This document shows, piece by piece, positions 15,698 through 26,100 of a stretch of 64,000 nt of DNA. Position numbers and translations under genes: made by a program. The notes beneath the pieces are model-generated. The model was not told where the DNA came from. It saw nothing but the letters and a program-made list of their open reading frames with translations, and made no database searches. This DNA comes from Paenibacillus oleatilyticus (GTDB taxonomy: Bacteria; Bacillota; Bacilli; Paenibacillales; NBRC-103111): positions 124,001-188,000 of the forward strand of contig NZ_JAHNZO010000005.1 in NCBI RefSeq assembly GCF_018998565.1, written 5' to 3'. Position 1 is the stretch's first letter, and each line of letters starts with the position of its first letter.

Positions 15698-17968
15698 TCA
15701 TCCCTCTCCCCGCGACTCTTTCCGGTACTGCCCCGGAGGCATGCCGACGAACTTCTTGAACGTGCGCGAGAAGTTCTGCGCGTTGCTGTACTGCAGGCGC
15801 GAGGCCATCTCGTCAATGCTCGTCTCCGTATGCCGCAGCCAATGCTTCGCTTTGGCGATGCGGCTAGCGAGCAAGTAGTCGGAGAACGTGGCGTCATGCA
15901 CTTCCTTCAACGCCTGCTTGCCCAGCGTGACGGGCAGGCCGAGCGCTTTGCAGCAGCTTTCCAGCCGGACGTCTTCTTCGTTATGTGCATCGATGAAGCC
16001 GGTTAACTGCTCAGCGGCGCGCAGCATATGTCCGCGGTGCTCCTCCTCCAGCTCGGCGATCAGCAGATCGCACGCCCGCGTCTTGAGCCAATCGCTCCAC
16101 TCCTCCAGCGTGGAAAGCTCCAGCCATTCCGCAGCCACAGGCTCCGCCAGAGGGCGGGATAGCGACTGGCCGACCGAGCGGTACAGGAACAGCGTCAAAT
16201 CGATCATCCGCGATTGCAGCCACTGGTAATGGATGGTGCGGACCCCTTCCAATTCGCGCAGTCGGTCGATATAACCGTAAGCCAGCTCGCGATCGAGCGA
16301 ACGGATAGCATACAGGACATCGTTTTCCAGTTCCCGGAACGAAAACGGCACTTCGGGAGATTCCGTTTCGCCGCCGAATTCCTCAATCGGGATCACTTCG
16401 TTTTTTCCTGCAACCAGCTTGTGCTTTAGCGCTTCTTCCGCTTCCTGCGAAGCTACGTTCAAATAAGCGTAGTCCTTACGCAGGCGGCTCACGCCAATGG
16501 AGACGGTGAACGGAAAATAGTGCCGGATAAAATCGCGAATCGTTTGCGCCGCTTCCCGCACCGCGGCCTTAGCTTCTTCGGGTGCTTCCGCAGGGAGCGT
16601 GAGCACCGCCATGAAGCGGTCCTCTCCCCAAGCGACAACCATACCGCTGCCTTTCGTATCGATGACCTCTTGAATAACGCTGGATATGCCGTATTTAAAG
16701 TAGTACAGATCGATCTCGGAATAGAGCGTTTCCAAGCTGCGGTATTGGTCGATCTGGACGGCAAGGCAGCCGAATTCGCCTTCCTCCGCCAGCGGAAGCT
16801 GATAGCGCTCGCATTTGTCGCGATCCTGCTGCGACCGGATGCCCTTGAGCAGCAGGCTCCGGAAGATGGTCGCTTTGATTTCCGGCGTCAGCTCCTTGAT
16901 CCTCTCCTGCAGCTCGTCGCGGGTCGCTTTGATCCGCCGTACCGTATCGTAAACGTGCCGGAATTCGTCCGGGGCCGGATCGGGGGGACGGACCGGTTCG
17001 CCAGCGTCCGTACCCGCGCGAGCTGGGCCGCTATCCTCCACCAGCGAGACGAGCTCGCTCCAGCCCCGCCACAGTCGCCCTGTTGCCAGCAGGGTGACAA
17101 GCACGGCAAGCGCCAGCAAGAGGCCGGCGATGGCAAAGATGACGTTGCGAAGGCTGCCGATTTTGGCAAACAGCACGTGATTCGGAATCGCGAACCCGAA
17201 TATCCAGTCCTGGTACGACGGGGGCAAATAAGCGACAAACAGGTCATCCGCCGCCTTCGGCTTACCTTCCTTGATCAACGGGACAATTTCGCTTTCCAGT
17301 GTCGACCTGCCCAGAGCCCCCCGGGCCTGCAAAATGTCCCGGCGCTCGTCCAATATAAAGTACGTTCCCTGCTCCCCGTCGGGCAGCCCGAGAATGTGAT
17401 CGAAAAATTGCTGATTCAAATGAATGATCATATATAAATCCTGCGTCGTCTGAAAAACGGGCAGTCTGCGCACGTACACCGTCGTCGGCGTATCATGGAC
17501 CGTCAGATTGAGCAGGACGGCCTTTTTGCCCGTCTGTTCGAAGGCCACGATCACGTTCCGGTAGTCGTCCTGAAACGCCGTCACCTGTCGGTTCGTGCTG
17601 AACAGCCGGCCGCTCGATACCCGGTACAGCGCGATGTTGTCCACGTCCTCCAGCGACGTCTGCATGCGAAGCATCGTTTCCTGCACGCTGATCAGCCCGA
17701 TCCCGTCCTCTTCCGTCCATGGGGAAGCGAGGCTCTCGACGGCGGGCAGCTTCTCGAATTGCAGAATGGCTTGATCGATTTGTTTAAAATAGCTGGACAC
17801 CCGGTCTTGCGTCCGCTGCAGCGAGCTGCGGTACGCCTTCTCTACTTCCTCCGACAGGCTTCGGGTGGCGAGGAGATATACCGTAAAACCCATAGCCATA
17901 ATGCAGAGAGCGCTGAGCAGCAGCATGACGATGACGGTTTGTGCTTTTTTCGAACGCTGCAGCCGCAT
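15698..17968 (-). CDS. Membrane-anchored AraC-family sensor-regulator (YesN-like)
   Basis: This 756-residue regulator combines a sensor and a DNA-binding domain in one chain. It has an N-terminal membrane helix (about 10-35), an extracellular Cache-like region to about 275, a second membrane helix (about 280-302) and a cytoplasmic linker. The C-terminal AraC domain (about 660-756) has ASRIAKAKHWLRHTETSIDE and the signature NAQNFSRTFKKFVGMPPGQYR. Such proteins control carbohydrate ABC importers in Paenibacillus. The start ATG follows GGAGGGG. It is divergent from a lipoprotein-led sugar importer and probably activates it when polysaccharide fragments are sensed outside. An extended -10 (TGCTATAAT) at 18052-18060 reads toward it. 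Confidence 0.88.
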   Translation of the reverse strand: MRLQRSKKAQTVIVMLLLSALCIMAMGFTVYLLATRSLSEEVEKAYRSSLQRTQDRVSSYFKQIDQAILQFEKLPAVESLASPWTEEDGIGLISVQETMLRMQTSLEDVDNIALYRVSSGRLFSTNRQVTAFQDDYRNVIVAFEQTGKKAVLLNLTVHDTPTTVYVRRLPVFQTTQDLYMIIHLNQQFFDHILGLPDGEQGTYFILDERRDILQARGALGRSTLESEIVPLIKEGKPKAADDLFVAYLPPSYQDWIFGFAIPNHVLFAKIGSLRNVIFAIAGLLLALAVLVTLLATGRLWRGWSELVSLVEDSGPARAGTDAGEPVRPPDPAPDEFRHVYDTVRRIKATRDELQERIKELTPEIKATIFRSLLLKGIRSQQDRDKCERYQLPLAEEGEFGCLAVQIDQYRSLETLYSEIDLYYFKYGISSVIQEVIDTKGSGMVVAWGEDRFMAVLTLPAEAPEEAKAAVREAAQTIRDFIRHYFPFTVSIGVSRLRKDYAYLNVASQEAEEALKHKLVAGKNEVIPIEEFGGETESPEVPFSFRELENDVLYAIRSLDRELAYGYIDRLRELEGVRTIHYQWLQSRMIDLTLFLYRSVGQSLSRPLAEPVAAEWLELSTLEEWSDWLKTRACDLLIAELEEEHRGHMLRAAEQLTGFIDAHNEEDVRLESCCKALGLPVTLGKQALKEVHDATFSDYLLASRIAKAKHWLRHTETSIDEMASRLQYSNAQNFSRTFKKFVGMPPGQYRKESRGEG

Positions 17969-18301
17969 GCCGGTTCCCCTCCGTTTCTGTCTGAGCTGTC
18001 ACTGTCGGCGCTTAGGCAGCACGTGCTCGCATCTTAACAGTACAATGAAAAATTATAGCATAGGAAGTGTCATTTCAGGCAAAAAGCACATTTGCGCGTT
18101 TTAACACTTGCCGTTCGACGGGAAATCCGGCATCCGGGGCCAGAATCGGGCATGGTCATTTGGCCGGAAATCGCGGATATACGGTTTTGACAATTGCCGC
18201 GGATGGCGGGCGGGAGTACAGTAAAGGCATGGCAGGCCGGCCGAACGCACAATGGAATCGATAGACCGACATTTGAAAGCAGGAAAAAGGGGTTGGACAC
18301 A
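17969..18301. promoter_or_regulatory. Divergent control region of the polysaccharide locus
   Basis: On the minus strand an extended -10 box, TGCTATAAT (18052-18060), points to the AraC-type gene. On the plus strand TTGACA occurs at 18187-18192, but the nearest -10-like TACAGT (18217-18222) is 24 bp away, too far for a normal promoter. A poorly spaced promoter would suit a gene that needs an activator. No clear AraC-type operator repeat was identified by eye. Confidence 0.45.
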
Positions 18302-19855
18302 TTGGTTAAGCTTAGATGGAAGCGTATGGAAAAACGCATCGGCGCCGCAATGCTGGCTACAGCTTTATTGACGGTAGCCGCAGGCTGCGGAGGCGGAGAC
18401 GCCAAAACCGACGGGAAAGGCTCGACGGGAGCGGCGCCGTCCGGACCGGTCAAATTAAAGCTGGCCTACGACAACGGGAATACGATCCCGAGCACATCGC
18501 CGGACAGCAACGAAGCACTGAAATTTTTGCAAACGAAGCTGGGCGTCCAATTCGAACTGAACATCAACTCGTGGGAGATTTATAAAGAGAAGATTCGCGT
18601 GCAGATCGCCTCGGGCGACGTCCCGGACGCCTTCGCCTGGCGGACGATGGACGACTTTATCGTCGGCATGATCAAGGCGGGTGAAATCGTCCCGCTCGAC
18701 GACTATATCGACAAGTATCCGAACCTGAAAAAGCAGAAAGACCTCTATATCACGAAGTACCAGAATAAAATTTACGCCATCACGAACGCGCGCAACCCGG
18801 TCGCTTCCGGCGACATGCCGATGATCCGCAAGGACTGGCTCGACGGCCTGGGGCTGCAGCCGCCAAAAACGACGGAGGAGCTGTATAACGTAGCCAAAGC
18901 GTTCGCGACGGGCGACCCGGACAAGAACGGCAAGAAGGACACGATCGGCATCCAGATCGGCTATGCGAACAATGCGTTCATCGGCGTCAGCGGGCTGCAG
19001 CAGCCGTTCGGCATTCAGGACAAGTGGGTGAAGCAAGGCGACAAATATGTGCCGAGTTTTGCGACACCGCAATTCAAGGAATGGCTGGAATGGATGCAGA
19101 GGGCGTTCAAAGACGGCCTGATCGACCCCGACTTCGCGGTGACCGACGGCCGGACCGCCGAATCGAAGGTCGTCAGCAAAGGGCAATCCGGTATTTTGTT
19201 CCAGTATGCATCTCGTATTAACGATTTCGAGGACAACTACAAGAAATCGAATCCGAACGGCAAGCTCGTTCCGTTCGAGCCGGTCAAAGGGCCGTACGGC
19301 CAAGGAGCGACCGGACGCGTGAACTACGGCGGCTTGTTCGTGACGAAGAAAGCGGCGCAGGACCCTGCCAAAATGCAGAAGCTGATGGAATGGCTCGACT
19401 TCGGCGCCAGCCCGGAGGGCGAGCAGTTCAACCTGTTCGGCGTCGAGGGCGTACACTATACGAAAAAAGACGGCAAGAACGAAGTGAACGCCGAGCTTAC
19501 CAAACGCGACATGCCGGGCGCGTTCCTGTGGACGCTGCCGGTCGGCAAGACCGAGGAAGTTTTTGTCGTCAAGAAGAACAGTCCGGAAGCGCAGAAGCTC
19601 GTAGCCGACGGCAACCTGATGCTGGAGAAATTTTTGAAGCTGCCCGCGCCGCTTGACTTTGCATTCTCGCCGACCCGCTCGAAATACAACGCCGAGGCCG
19701 ATGCGTTCATCAACGGCAGCATCGTCAAAGTGATTATGGGCAGCTTGAGCGTGAACGATTGGGACGGGATCGTGAAGCAGTGGTACGACCGTTTCGAAGG
19801 CAACAAATGGATGGATGAAATCGCCCAGGCCGCAGGCTCCGGCGACGCAAAATAA
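18302..19855 (+). CDS. Extracellular solute-binding lipoprotein (oligosaccharide ABC importer)
   Basis: This 517-residue protein is the binding component of a CUT1-type importer. I use the TTG at 18302, nine bases after AAAGGGG. The signal peptide ends in lipobox VAAGC (Cys29), followed by a Gly/Asp/Lys linker. The mature domain resembles LplA-type binding proteins, with WEIYKEKIRVQIASGDVPDAF, MPMIRKDWLDGLGL and a DPDKNGKKDTIG loop that may hold calcium. The two permease genes follow directly and the regulator is divergent. As usual for this family no ATPase gene is nearby; a shared MsmX-type ATPase is expected. Confidence 0.88.
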   Translation: MVKLRWKRMEKRIGAAMLATALLTVAAGCGGGDAKTDGKGSTGAAPSGPVKLKLAYDNGNTIPSTSPDSNEALKFLQTKLGVQFELNINSWEIYKEKIRVQIASGDVPDAFAWRTMDDFIVGMIKAGEIVPLDDYIDKYPNLKKQKDLYITKYQNKIYAITNARNPVASGDMPMIRKDWLDGLGLQPPKTTEELYNVAKAFATGDPDKNGKKDTIGIQIGYANNAFIGVSGLQQPFGIQDKWVKQGDKYVPSFATPQFKEWLEWMQRAFKDGLIDPDFAVTDGRTAESKVVSKGQSGILFQYASRINDFEDNYKKSNPNGKLVPFEPVKGPYGQGATGRVNYGGLFVTKKAAQDPAKMQKLMEWLDFGASPEGEQFNLFGVEGVHYTKKDGKNEVNAELTKRDMPGAFLWTLPVGKTEEVFVVKKNSPEAQKLVADGNLMLEKFLKLPAPLDFAFSPTRSKYNAEADAFINGSIVKVIMGSLSVNDWDGIVKQWYDRFEGNKWMDEIAQAAGSGDAK

Positions 19856-20006
19856 TAAGAGACGGGAACGTCGGCGGACCAAGCCGGCGTATCCGTCATG
19901 CGCACAAACGGGCGGCCAAGCCGAGCCGGACTGCGCGTGACGAAGAGGGGGGCGCCGCACTCGCCGCGCCCCGCCAAACATCGCAATCAGGGAAGGGGGA
20001 CATCCC

Positions 20007-20975
20007 ATGGCAACCCAGCCGAAAAGCGCGGCTTGGAACGCTCCGGGAACGGGAGCGGCGGCCAGGCCGGGACGCTCGCGCCTCGCCAAGAAGCTGTGGG
20101 CGGACCGCTACATGTATTTGCTGGCGCTCCCGGGCATGGCGTTTATTCTGCTGTTCGATTACGTGCCGATGTACGGCATCATACTGGCGTTTCAAGACTA
20201 TAACCCGTTTGCGGGCGTGCTGCACAGCGATTGGGTCGGACTCGCGCATTTCGAGCGGCTCTTCAAGCATCCGGACTTCTGGATGGTGCTGCGCAATACG
20301 CTGGTCATCAGCTTTTTGAATCTGGCGCTGTTTTTTCCGACGCCCATTGTGCTGGCGCTGCTGCTGAACGAGGTGCGGATCGCCTTTTACAAGAAAACGA
20401 TTCAGACGATTATCTATTTGCCTCATTTCGTCTCGTGGGTCGTCATTTGCTCGCTGACCGTCACGTTGATGAACTCGGAGGGCTTGGTTACGCAAATCGT
20501 CAAAGGGCTCGGCTTCGAAAACGTGCAGTTGTTGATGGATCAGCGTCTCTTCTGGGGCGTCATTACGGTGCAGAGCATATGGAAGGAGGCGGGCTGGGGC
20601 ACGATCATTTTCCTCGCTGCGCTGGCGGGCATTAACCCGGAGCTGTACGAGGCGGCCCGCGTCGACGGTGCTACGCGCTGGCAGCAGATCCGATCGATCA
20701 CGATCCCGGCGCTGATGAACACCGTGGTCGTGCTCCTGCTGCTGCGGATCGGACACATTATGAGCCTGTCGTTCGACCAGCTGTACATGATGGGCAATCC
20801 GATGGTCATGCAGGTGGCGGAAGTGTTCGATACGTACGTGTTTAAAGCGGGCGTGCTGCAAGGCAACTTCAGCTTCGCCGCTGCGGTCGGCTTGTTCAAA
20901 TCCGTTGTCGGGCTCGTGATGATTCTCGGCTCGAACTGGCTTGCGAAGAAGACGAGCGACAATTATCTGTTTTAG
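20007..20975 (+). CDS. ABC transporter permease, LplB type
   Basis: This 322-residue inner-membrane protein has about six helices after a Lys/Arg-rich N-terminus. It carries the permease signature LAGINPELYEAARVDGATRW (about 207-226), the loop that docks on the ATPase. The start follows AAGGGGGACATCCC. It lies 151 bp after the binding-protein gene and 22 bp before the second permease, so it belongs to the same operon. Family and role are clear; the sugar transported is inferred from the neighbours. Confidence 0.9.
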   Translation: MATQPKSAAWNAPGTGAAARPGRSRLAKKLWADRYMYLLALPGMAFILLFDYVPMYGIILAFQDYNPFAGVLHSDWVGLAHFERLFKHPDFWMVLRNTLVISFLNLALFFPTPIVLALLLNEVRIAFYKKTIQTIIYLPHFVSWVVICSLTVTLMNSEGLVTQIVKGLGFENVQLLMDQRLFWGVITVQSIWKEAGWGTIIFLAALAGINPELYEAARVDGATRWQQIRSITIPALMNTVVVLLLLRIGHIMSLSFDQLYMMGNPMVMQVAEVFDTYVFKAGVLQGNFSFAAAVGLFKSVVGLVMILGSNWLAKKTSDNYLF

Positions 20976-20997
20976 GTAGAAAGGAGGCGCAAGCCCG

Positions 20998-21864
20998 ATG
21001 AAACCGCAAAAAGGCCGGCTGTTCGAAGCGGTCAACGGAGTCCTGCTCGGGCTCCTGGCGCTGCTGATGATATTTCCGTTTTGGAACGTACTGGTCACGT
21101 CGCTGTCCTCGCCGCACCTGGTGTTCGAAGGCCAACTGCTGCTGTGGCCGAAAGGCTGGTCGACGATTGCCTACGATACGGTGTTTAAAAATCAACAGTT
21201 CATTCAAACGTTCAAAAATACGATATTCGTAACCGTCATCGGCACGGCGCTCAGCATGCTGCTGACGACGACGCTGGCTTACCCGCTCTCCAAAAAATCG
21301 GTGCACGGCTCGACGGTCATGCTGTTCATTGCCTTCTTCACGATGCTGTTCAGCGGGGGCATCATCCCTTCTTACCTGCTGGTTAAGGAGCTGCATATGC
21401 TCAATACGCTCTGGGCGCTGATCGTGCCAAGCGCGCTCAGCGTCTTCAATCTGATGATCATGGTCAGCTTCTTCCGGTCGGTGCCGGCGGAGTTGGAGGA
21501 ATCGGCAAAGATGGACGGCTGTAACGATATCGGCGTGCTCGCGCGGATTATCGTGCCGATTTCGCTGCCGGTCATCGCAACGCTGACGCTGTTCTACGCG
21601 GTGTCGAAGTGGAACATTTTTTTTCAGGCAGTCATGTACAACAGCGCCGTGGATAAAATGACGCTGCAGGTGCTGCTGCGGCAAATTCTCGTGCAGATGA
21701 CGAACGAGGCCGTCGATGCGGCAATGAGCGGCGATACGCCGCGGATCGGGGTGTCGGTCAAAATGGCGATGATCGTAATCGCGACGGTGCCGATTCTGCT
21801 GATTTATCCGTTCCTGCAAAAATATTTCGCCAAAGGAACGATGATCGGGTCGATCAAAGGATAG
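20998..21864 (+). CDS. ABC transporter permease, YtcP/LplC type
   Basis: This 288-residue second permease has six predicted helices and the docking loop VPAELEESAKMDGCNDIGVL (about 161-180). It ends with the typical FLQKYFAKGTMIGSIKG, common to the YtcP/LplC group. The start follows AAAGGAGG. It pairs with the LplB-type subunit just upstream to form the membrane channel. Confidence 0.9.
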   Translation: MKPQKGRLFEAVNGVLLGLLALLMIFPFWNVLVTSLSSPHLVFEGQLLLWPKGWSTIAYDTVFKNQQFIQTFKNTIFVTVIGTALSMLLTTTLAYPLSKKSVHGSTVMLFIAFFTMLFSGGIIPSYLLVKELHMLNTLWALIVPSALSVFNLMIMVSFFRSVPAELEESAKMDGCNDIGVLARIIVPISLPVIATLTLFYAVSKWNIFFQAVMYNSAVDKMTLQVLLRQILVQMTNEAVDAAMSGDTPRIGVSVKMAMIVIATVPILLIYPFLQKYFAKGTMIGSIKG

Positions 21865-21882
21865 GAGAGGGGTCAGGCAATC

Positions 21883-23157
21883 ATGGACAATCAACTGCTG
21901 CTCGCCAAAGCGCAGCAAATTTATCACTATATGGTGACCGCTCCGGAAAGCGATTGGCAGCGCAACATGTACAACTGGGACTGGAAGCCGGGCGTAGGGC
22001 TGATCGCCGCGGTGAAATACGGGCAGGCGATCGGAAGCCCGGAGGTGCGCGACTATCTGTGGCGCTGGATGCGGGACAACCGGCACAAGGCGGCGGAGCT
22101 GCGCGTGATCAATTCGACGGCGCCGTTCGCGGCGCTGACGGAGCTGCTGCGAGAGCAGCCCGACGCGGAGGGGGGATGGCTGGAGCTGGCGCAGGAACAC
22201 GGCCGCTGGCTGATGGAGGAGGCCCCGCGCACGTCGCAGGGCGGCTTCGAGCATACGGTAACCGAAGGCGTCGATTTCCCGGAGCAAATGTGGGCGGATA
22301 CGCTCGTGGTCGGCGGCTTGTTCCTCGCCCGGCTCGCTTCGCTGACCGGCGACCGGGCGATGGCGGAAGAGGCGGTCCGCCAAGTGGAAATCCACCTGCG
22401 GCTGCTGCAGGACGAGGCGACGGGCGTATTGTTCCACGGCTACGACGGGCGGCGCGGCGATCATATGTCGGCGGCGCGATGGGGCCGGGCGAACGCATGG
22501 GTAGCCTTCGGCGTACCGGAGATCGTGCGCGAGGTGCGGGGGCTGGCCGAGGTGCCCGCAGAGGTCGGCCGGAGATATACGAGGCTGCTGGAAGGGCTGC
22601 TGCGCTTCCAGACGCCGAACGGGATGTGGCATACCGTGCTGGACCGGGACGATTTTTATTTGGAAACGTCGGCTGCGGCGGGGATCGGTTACGGGATGCT
22701 GCTCGCTCTGAAGCACGGAATGGCGGCGGATGCGGCGCTGCGGGCGAAGCTGGAAGAAGCCGTCCGCAAGGCGGCACAGGCGGTGCTTATCCACGTGGAC
22801 GTGTACGGAGCGGTGCACGGCGTGTCCGGCGGGACGCCGGTCATGCCGACGGTGAAGGCGTACAACGAGGTGAAAATAACGCCGACGCCTTACGGTCAGG
22901 CGCTGGCGCTGCTGCTGGCCAGCGAGCTGCTGACGGAGGGGAGCGGCGGAGGAGCTCTTGGTTTGGCAAGGCGAGACCAATTGAGGAGGGACGAAGATGA
23001 ACAAGGGAAGCAAAGGCAGAGGACGGATGCGCTGGTTGTCGGCGCTGGTCGCAGGAACGACAGCGCTATCCGCGCTGGTTCCGATGGGGGCGCTGGCGTC
23101 CATCGCTCCGTCGGCAATGACGCCGGATGCGAGCTTGTTTTACGACCGGGTGGATAA
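21883..23157 (+). CDS. Glycoside hydrolase family 88/105 (unsaturated uronyl hydrolase)
   Basis: This enzyme should hydrolyse the unsaturated uronic acid made when a polysaccharide lyase cuts its substrate, so it acts on imported oligosaccharides in the cytoplasm (no signal peptide). The (alpha/alpha) toroid shows YNWDWKPGVGLIAAVKYGQ, PEQMWADTLVVGGLFLARL (the Asp of WADT matches the general acid of YteR-like enzymes), RANAWVAFG and TSAAAGIGYGMLLALKHG. The conserved domain ends near residue 352 (ALALLLASELL). The frame then runs on for about 70 low-complexity residues overlapping the next gene by 161 bp. A frame change near 22940 would instead end the protein at a TGA at 22982, which suggests a sequence error or a recent frameshift. 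Confidence 0.82.
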   Translation: MDNQLLLAKAQQIYHYMVTAPESDWQRNMYNWDWKPGVGLIAAVKYGQAIGSPEVRDYLWRWMRDNRHKAAELRVINSTAPFAALTELLREQPDAEGGWLELAQEHGRWLMEEAPRTSQGGFEHTVTEGVDFPEQMWADTLVVGGLFLARLASLTGDRAMAEEAVRQVEIHLRLLQDEATGVLFHGYDGRRGDHMSAARWGRANAWVAFGVPEIVREVRGLAEVPAEVGRRYTRLLEGLLRFQTPNGMWHTVLDRDDFYLETSAAAGIGYGMLLALKHGMAADAALRAKLEEAVRKAAQAVLIHVDVYGAVHGVSGGTPVMPTVKAYNEVKITPTPYGQALALLLASELLTEGSGGGALGLARRDQLRRDEDEQGKQRQRTDALVVGAGRRNDSAIRAGSDGGAGVHRSVGNDAGCELVLRPGG

Positions 23158-26100
23158 CGTATTCCCGGACGCGGCTTCCGTGGAGCGGCAGCTGCAATTT
23201 TTTCAGCGCAATCTGGTCGGCAACCAGCAACCGGACGGGCGGACGGACAATTTTCCGCAGAAGGTGGTTGTGAACGCCGCTGCCGGCAGCTTGACGGCAG
23301 GAAACATTGTGGCGAACTTCGGCTTCGAAGAAGGCGCAGGCGCAATACCGGACGGCTGGACGGCAACGGACGGACAAGGAGGCGTGCCGGAGGTGGGGAC
23401 GGTCCGCTGGGTGAACGAAGCGAGCGCCGCGATCGAAGGCTTGAAGCTGCTGCAAATGGAAGCGGCAACAAGCCGCAGCGCAGCGATTTCGCAAACCATC
23501 GCGAACCCCGTCGACGTGTTGGTCGACTATGCGACGCCGGTGAAAGCGGCGGTGGCGCCGAACAGCGTGATGATTCTCAGCGCGTTCTACAAGGCGGAGC
23601 AGGTCGTCCCTTCCGAAGGAGGACAAGGGGTCTACGCAAAGGTAACCTTCTTGGACGAGGCGGGAAGTCCGTTGGCACCGCCGTTCACGGTGACGAATGC
23701 CGTCTATGCCCGCGGCGGCTGGCAGGAGCTTCGCGGACCGGTGACAGCACCGGGCGTGCAGGCGGCAAGCATCCGGGTCGAAGCCGGGCTCGACCGGGCG
23801 AAGGGCTCGGTGCAGTGGGACGGCATCCGGCTGATGCGCGTCGATACGACGACCGGCAGCGGCGGCGTCGTCGCTGCCGCGAAAGGCACGGCCGCCTTCC
23901 CGAACGGCGGCTTTGAAGCGGCTTCCCCGGCGTGGACGCTGAAGCCGCTCGGCGGTGCGGCCGTCGAGTCGTGGAGCGGGTCCGCGGCGGGTGGCTATGC
24001 CGGCAAAGGCGGCATGCTGACGTCGAAGTCGGCCGACACGGCGGCGGCGCTGACGATGACGGCGAAAGCGTCCTCGAACGGCACGCGCCAGTTCGGTGGC
24101 GACTACCGCATCGCGGCGGTCAAGTACAAGACGCAGCCCGGCTTCGCCGCGCAGGATGGCCGCGGTGTGGCGATGCGGCTCCGATTCATGGACATGAAGG
24201 ACCGGGAAATCGGGCAGCAGACCTTTTACGGCGCGCCGACCAACGGGCAGTGGGGCGAGATCGGCGGCGTATTCGATACGCCCTATCCGGTGCATTACAT
24301 CATCTGCGAGCTTATGATCGACAGAGCCGTCGGCACCGTGCAGTTCGATCAGATGTCCTACATCGGTGTGGACCAGCAGAACAGCAGCACGGAAGCGGGT
24401 TTCGGCTCGGCGGGGCTGCTTGCATACATGTGGAGCATCACGGGTAAAAAGGACGCGGCGCTTGCCAAGCGGGCGAAGGACGCGCTTGATTTTTATTTGA
24501 ACCGGCGGGTGACGACGACCGACAACCCTGCGAATGCGTCCCGCTTGCTGGACGGGAAGGCGAACAGCGGGGAAGCGTACGTGCCTTACAGCGTCAGCGG
24601 CAGCACGGTAAATGCGGATTATCCGACGACGGCGTTTGGGCTTCATAATCTGGTGGCGGCGCTGACCTACGGACAGGGGCTGTTTACCGAGACCCAACTG
24701 GCGCAGGCGAAGGACAAAGCGTACTCGATGTGGCGCTGGCTGACCCGGGTGACCAAATTCAGTACGCAAAACTCGATGAATCAAGCGCTTGTCGGTCTGC
24801 TCGGCGGGGTGGAGCTGGCTGTGGCTGCGGACGATGCGGCGCTGAAACGGGAAATCGCGGATTATTATATCCGGGGACTGGCGGGCACGAACCTGCCGGA
24901 CCAAGGGATGCGCGTACGGGCGCGTCAGTTGGTGGACGGCCGGAACATTTTTTACGAGGTGAACGGCTTTGACGTCAGCTATGCGGGCTTATCACTCAGC
25001 GATCTGGCGGACATCGTCGAAACGATCCCGGACGGAGACGCGGCCTTCGGCGAGCTGAAGCAAATCATTCGGGCGGACGGACTGGAGATGGCCGACTATT
25101 TCAATGCGCGGCTGGCGGCGGACGGATGGATTTTTGCGGGTTCGCGGCATAACGAGGGCGGCGGCTCGGCTTTTAACATGGGGAATTTCTCCGGGTTATC
25201 GTACTGGGGCGATGCGCTCAAGGCCGATGTGGGCCGCTTCCTGATCAAATCGTTCGGTTCGGCGACACCTTCCTACGGCGATACGGCCAATCTCGGGCAC
25301 ATTGCCGTGCACGGGCCGGTCGCGATGCACCGGATGCTGCAAAAGTACTCGTGGAACCGCAGCGAGCAGCAGAAGCTGGAAGAGTACAATTTGCGCAAAG
25401 GGCAAGTGTCCGTCTACTTCAAAAACGACAATAAGCAGCCGTTGAACTTGTCCGTATCCGGCACGGATTTCACCGAGCATTTGCTCGACACGGGGAATGC
25501 CGATCCGGATAAGCCCGGCTTTCCGAAGATCGACCGGCTCATTGGCTGGTATGCGACGGATGCGGAGGGCAAGAAGCAGTATGACGACGTGAAGCGGACG
25601 ACGGACAACTGGTCCACGCCGCGATATGACATCCGCAAGGATACCGGCAGCGCCGGTGGTTCCGGCGGCTGGGCGAACCTGACGCAGCAATATTACGTGA
25701 CGAACGGCACGTCTCTGTACAATGTGCTCGCCGTGCGGATGGGCTCGGCGCAAAGCTACACGTCGCTGAACCAACTGATCGGCCTACCTTATATGTCCGT
25801 GCCGAACCGGCCTTATATTCCCGGCGCGCTGGAGCCGGACCGGGTGCGCATTAACGGCTTGTATGCGGTGGACGGCAGCCCGCTGCTCGATCTTAGCGCG
25901 GACAGCGGCTCGGCGGCGGCTCCTGCGATGGTGGCGGGCACCGCGAGGGTGAGCGGCTGGCCGCTGCTGAAGGCCGAGAATGCGCCGGGCGGCGGAGCGG
26001 CCAAGCCGACGTGGCTGTCGAAGGCCGACCTCGACAAGCTTAGCGCAGGCTTTGTGACGGCAAACGGCAAAGTGATGGACGATTTGTATACGAAGGCGCT

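Noticed and set aside
18187-18222. TTGACA and TACAGT as a normal promoter for the sugar importer
   Set aside because: Spacing is 24 bp, too long for a sigma-70-type promoter. Kept only as a remark on the control region.
18455-20089. A 544-codon minus-strand open frame opposite the binding lipoprotein
   Set aside because: Shadow of a well-supported lipoprotein gene; no family pattern.
20896-23103. A 735-codon open frame on the minus strand across the permease and GH88/105 genes
   Set aside because: It is Arg/His/Gln-rich with no domain resemblance and mirrors strongly supported plus-strand genes; a by-product of high GC at third positions.
23066-24904. A 612-codon minus-strand open frame opposite the large secreted protein
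   Set aside because: Composition is dominated by Arg, and it has no ribosome binding site or domain. The plus-strand gene has a signal peptide and CBM-like modules.
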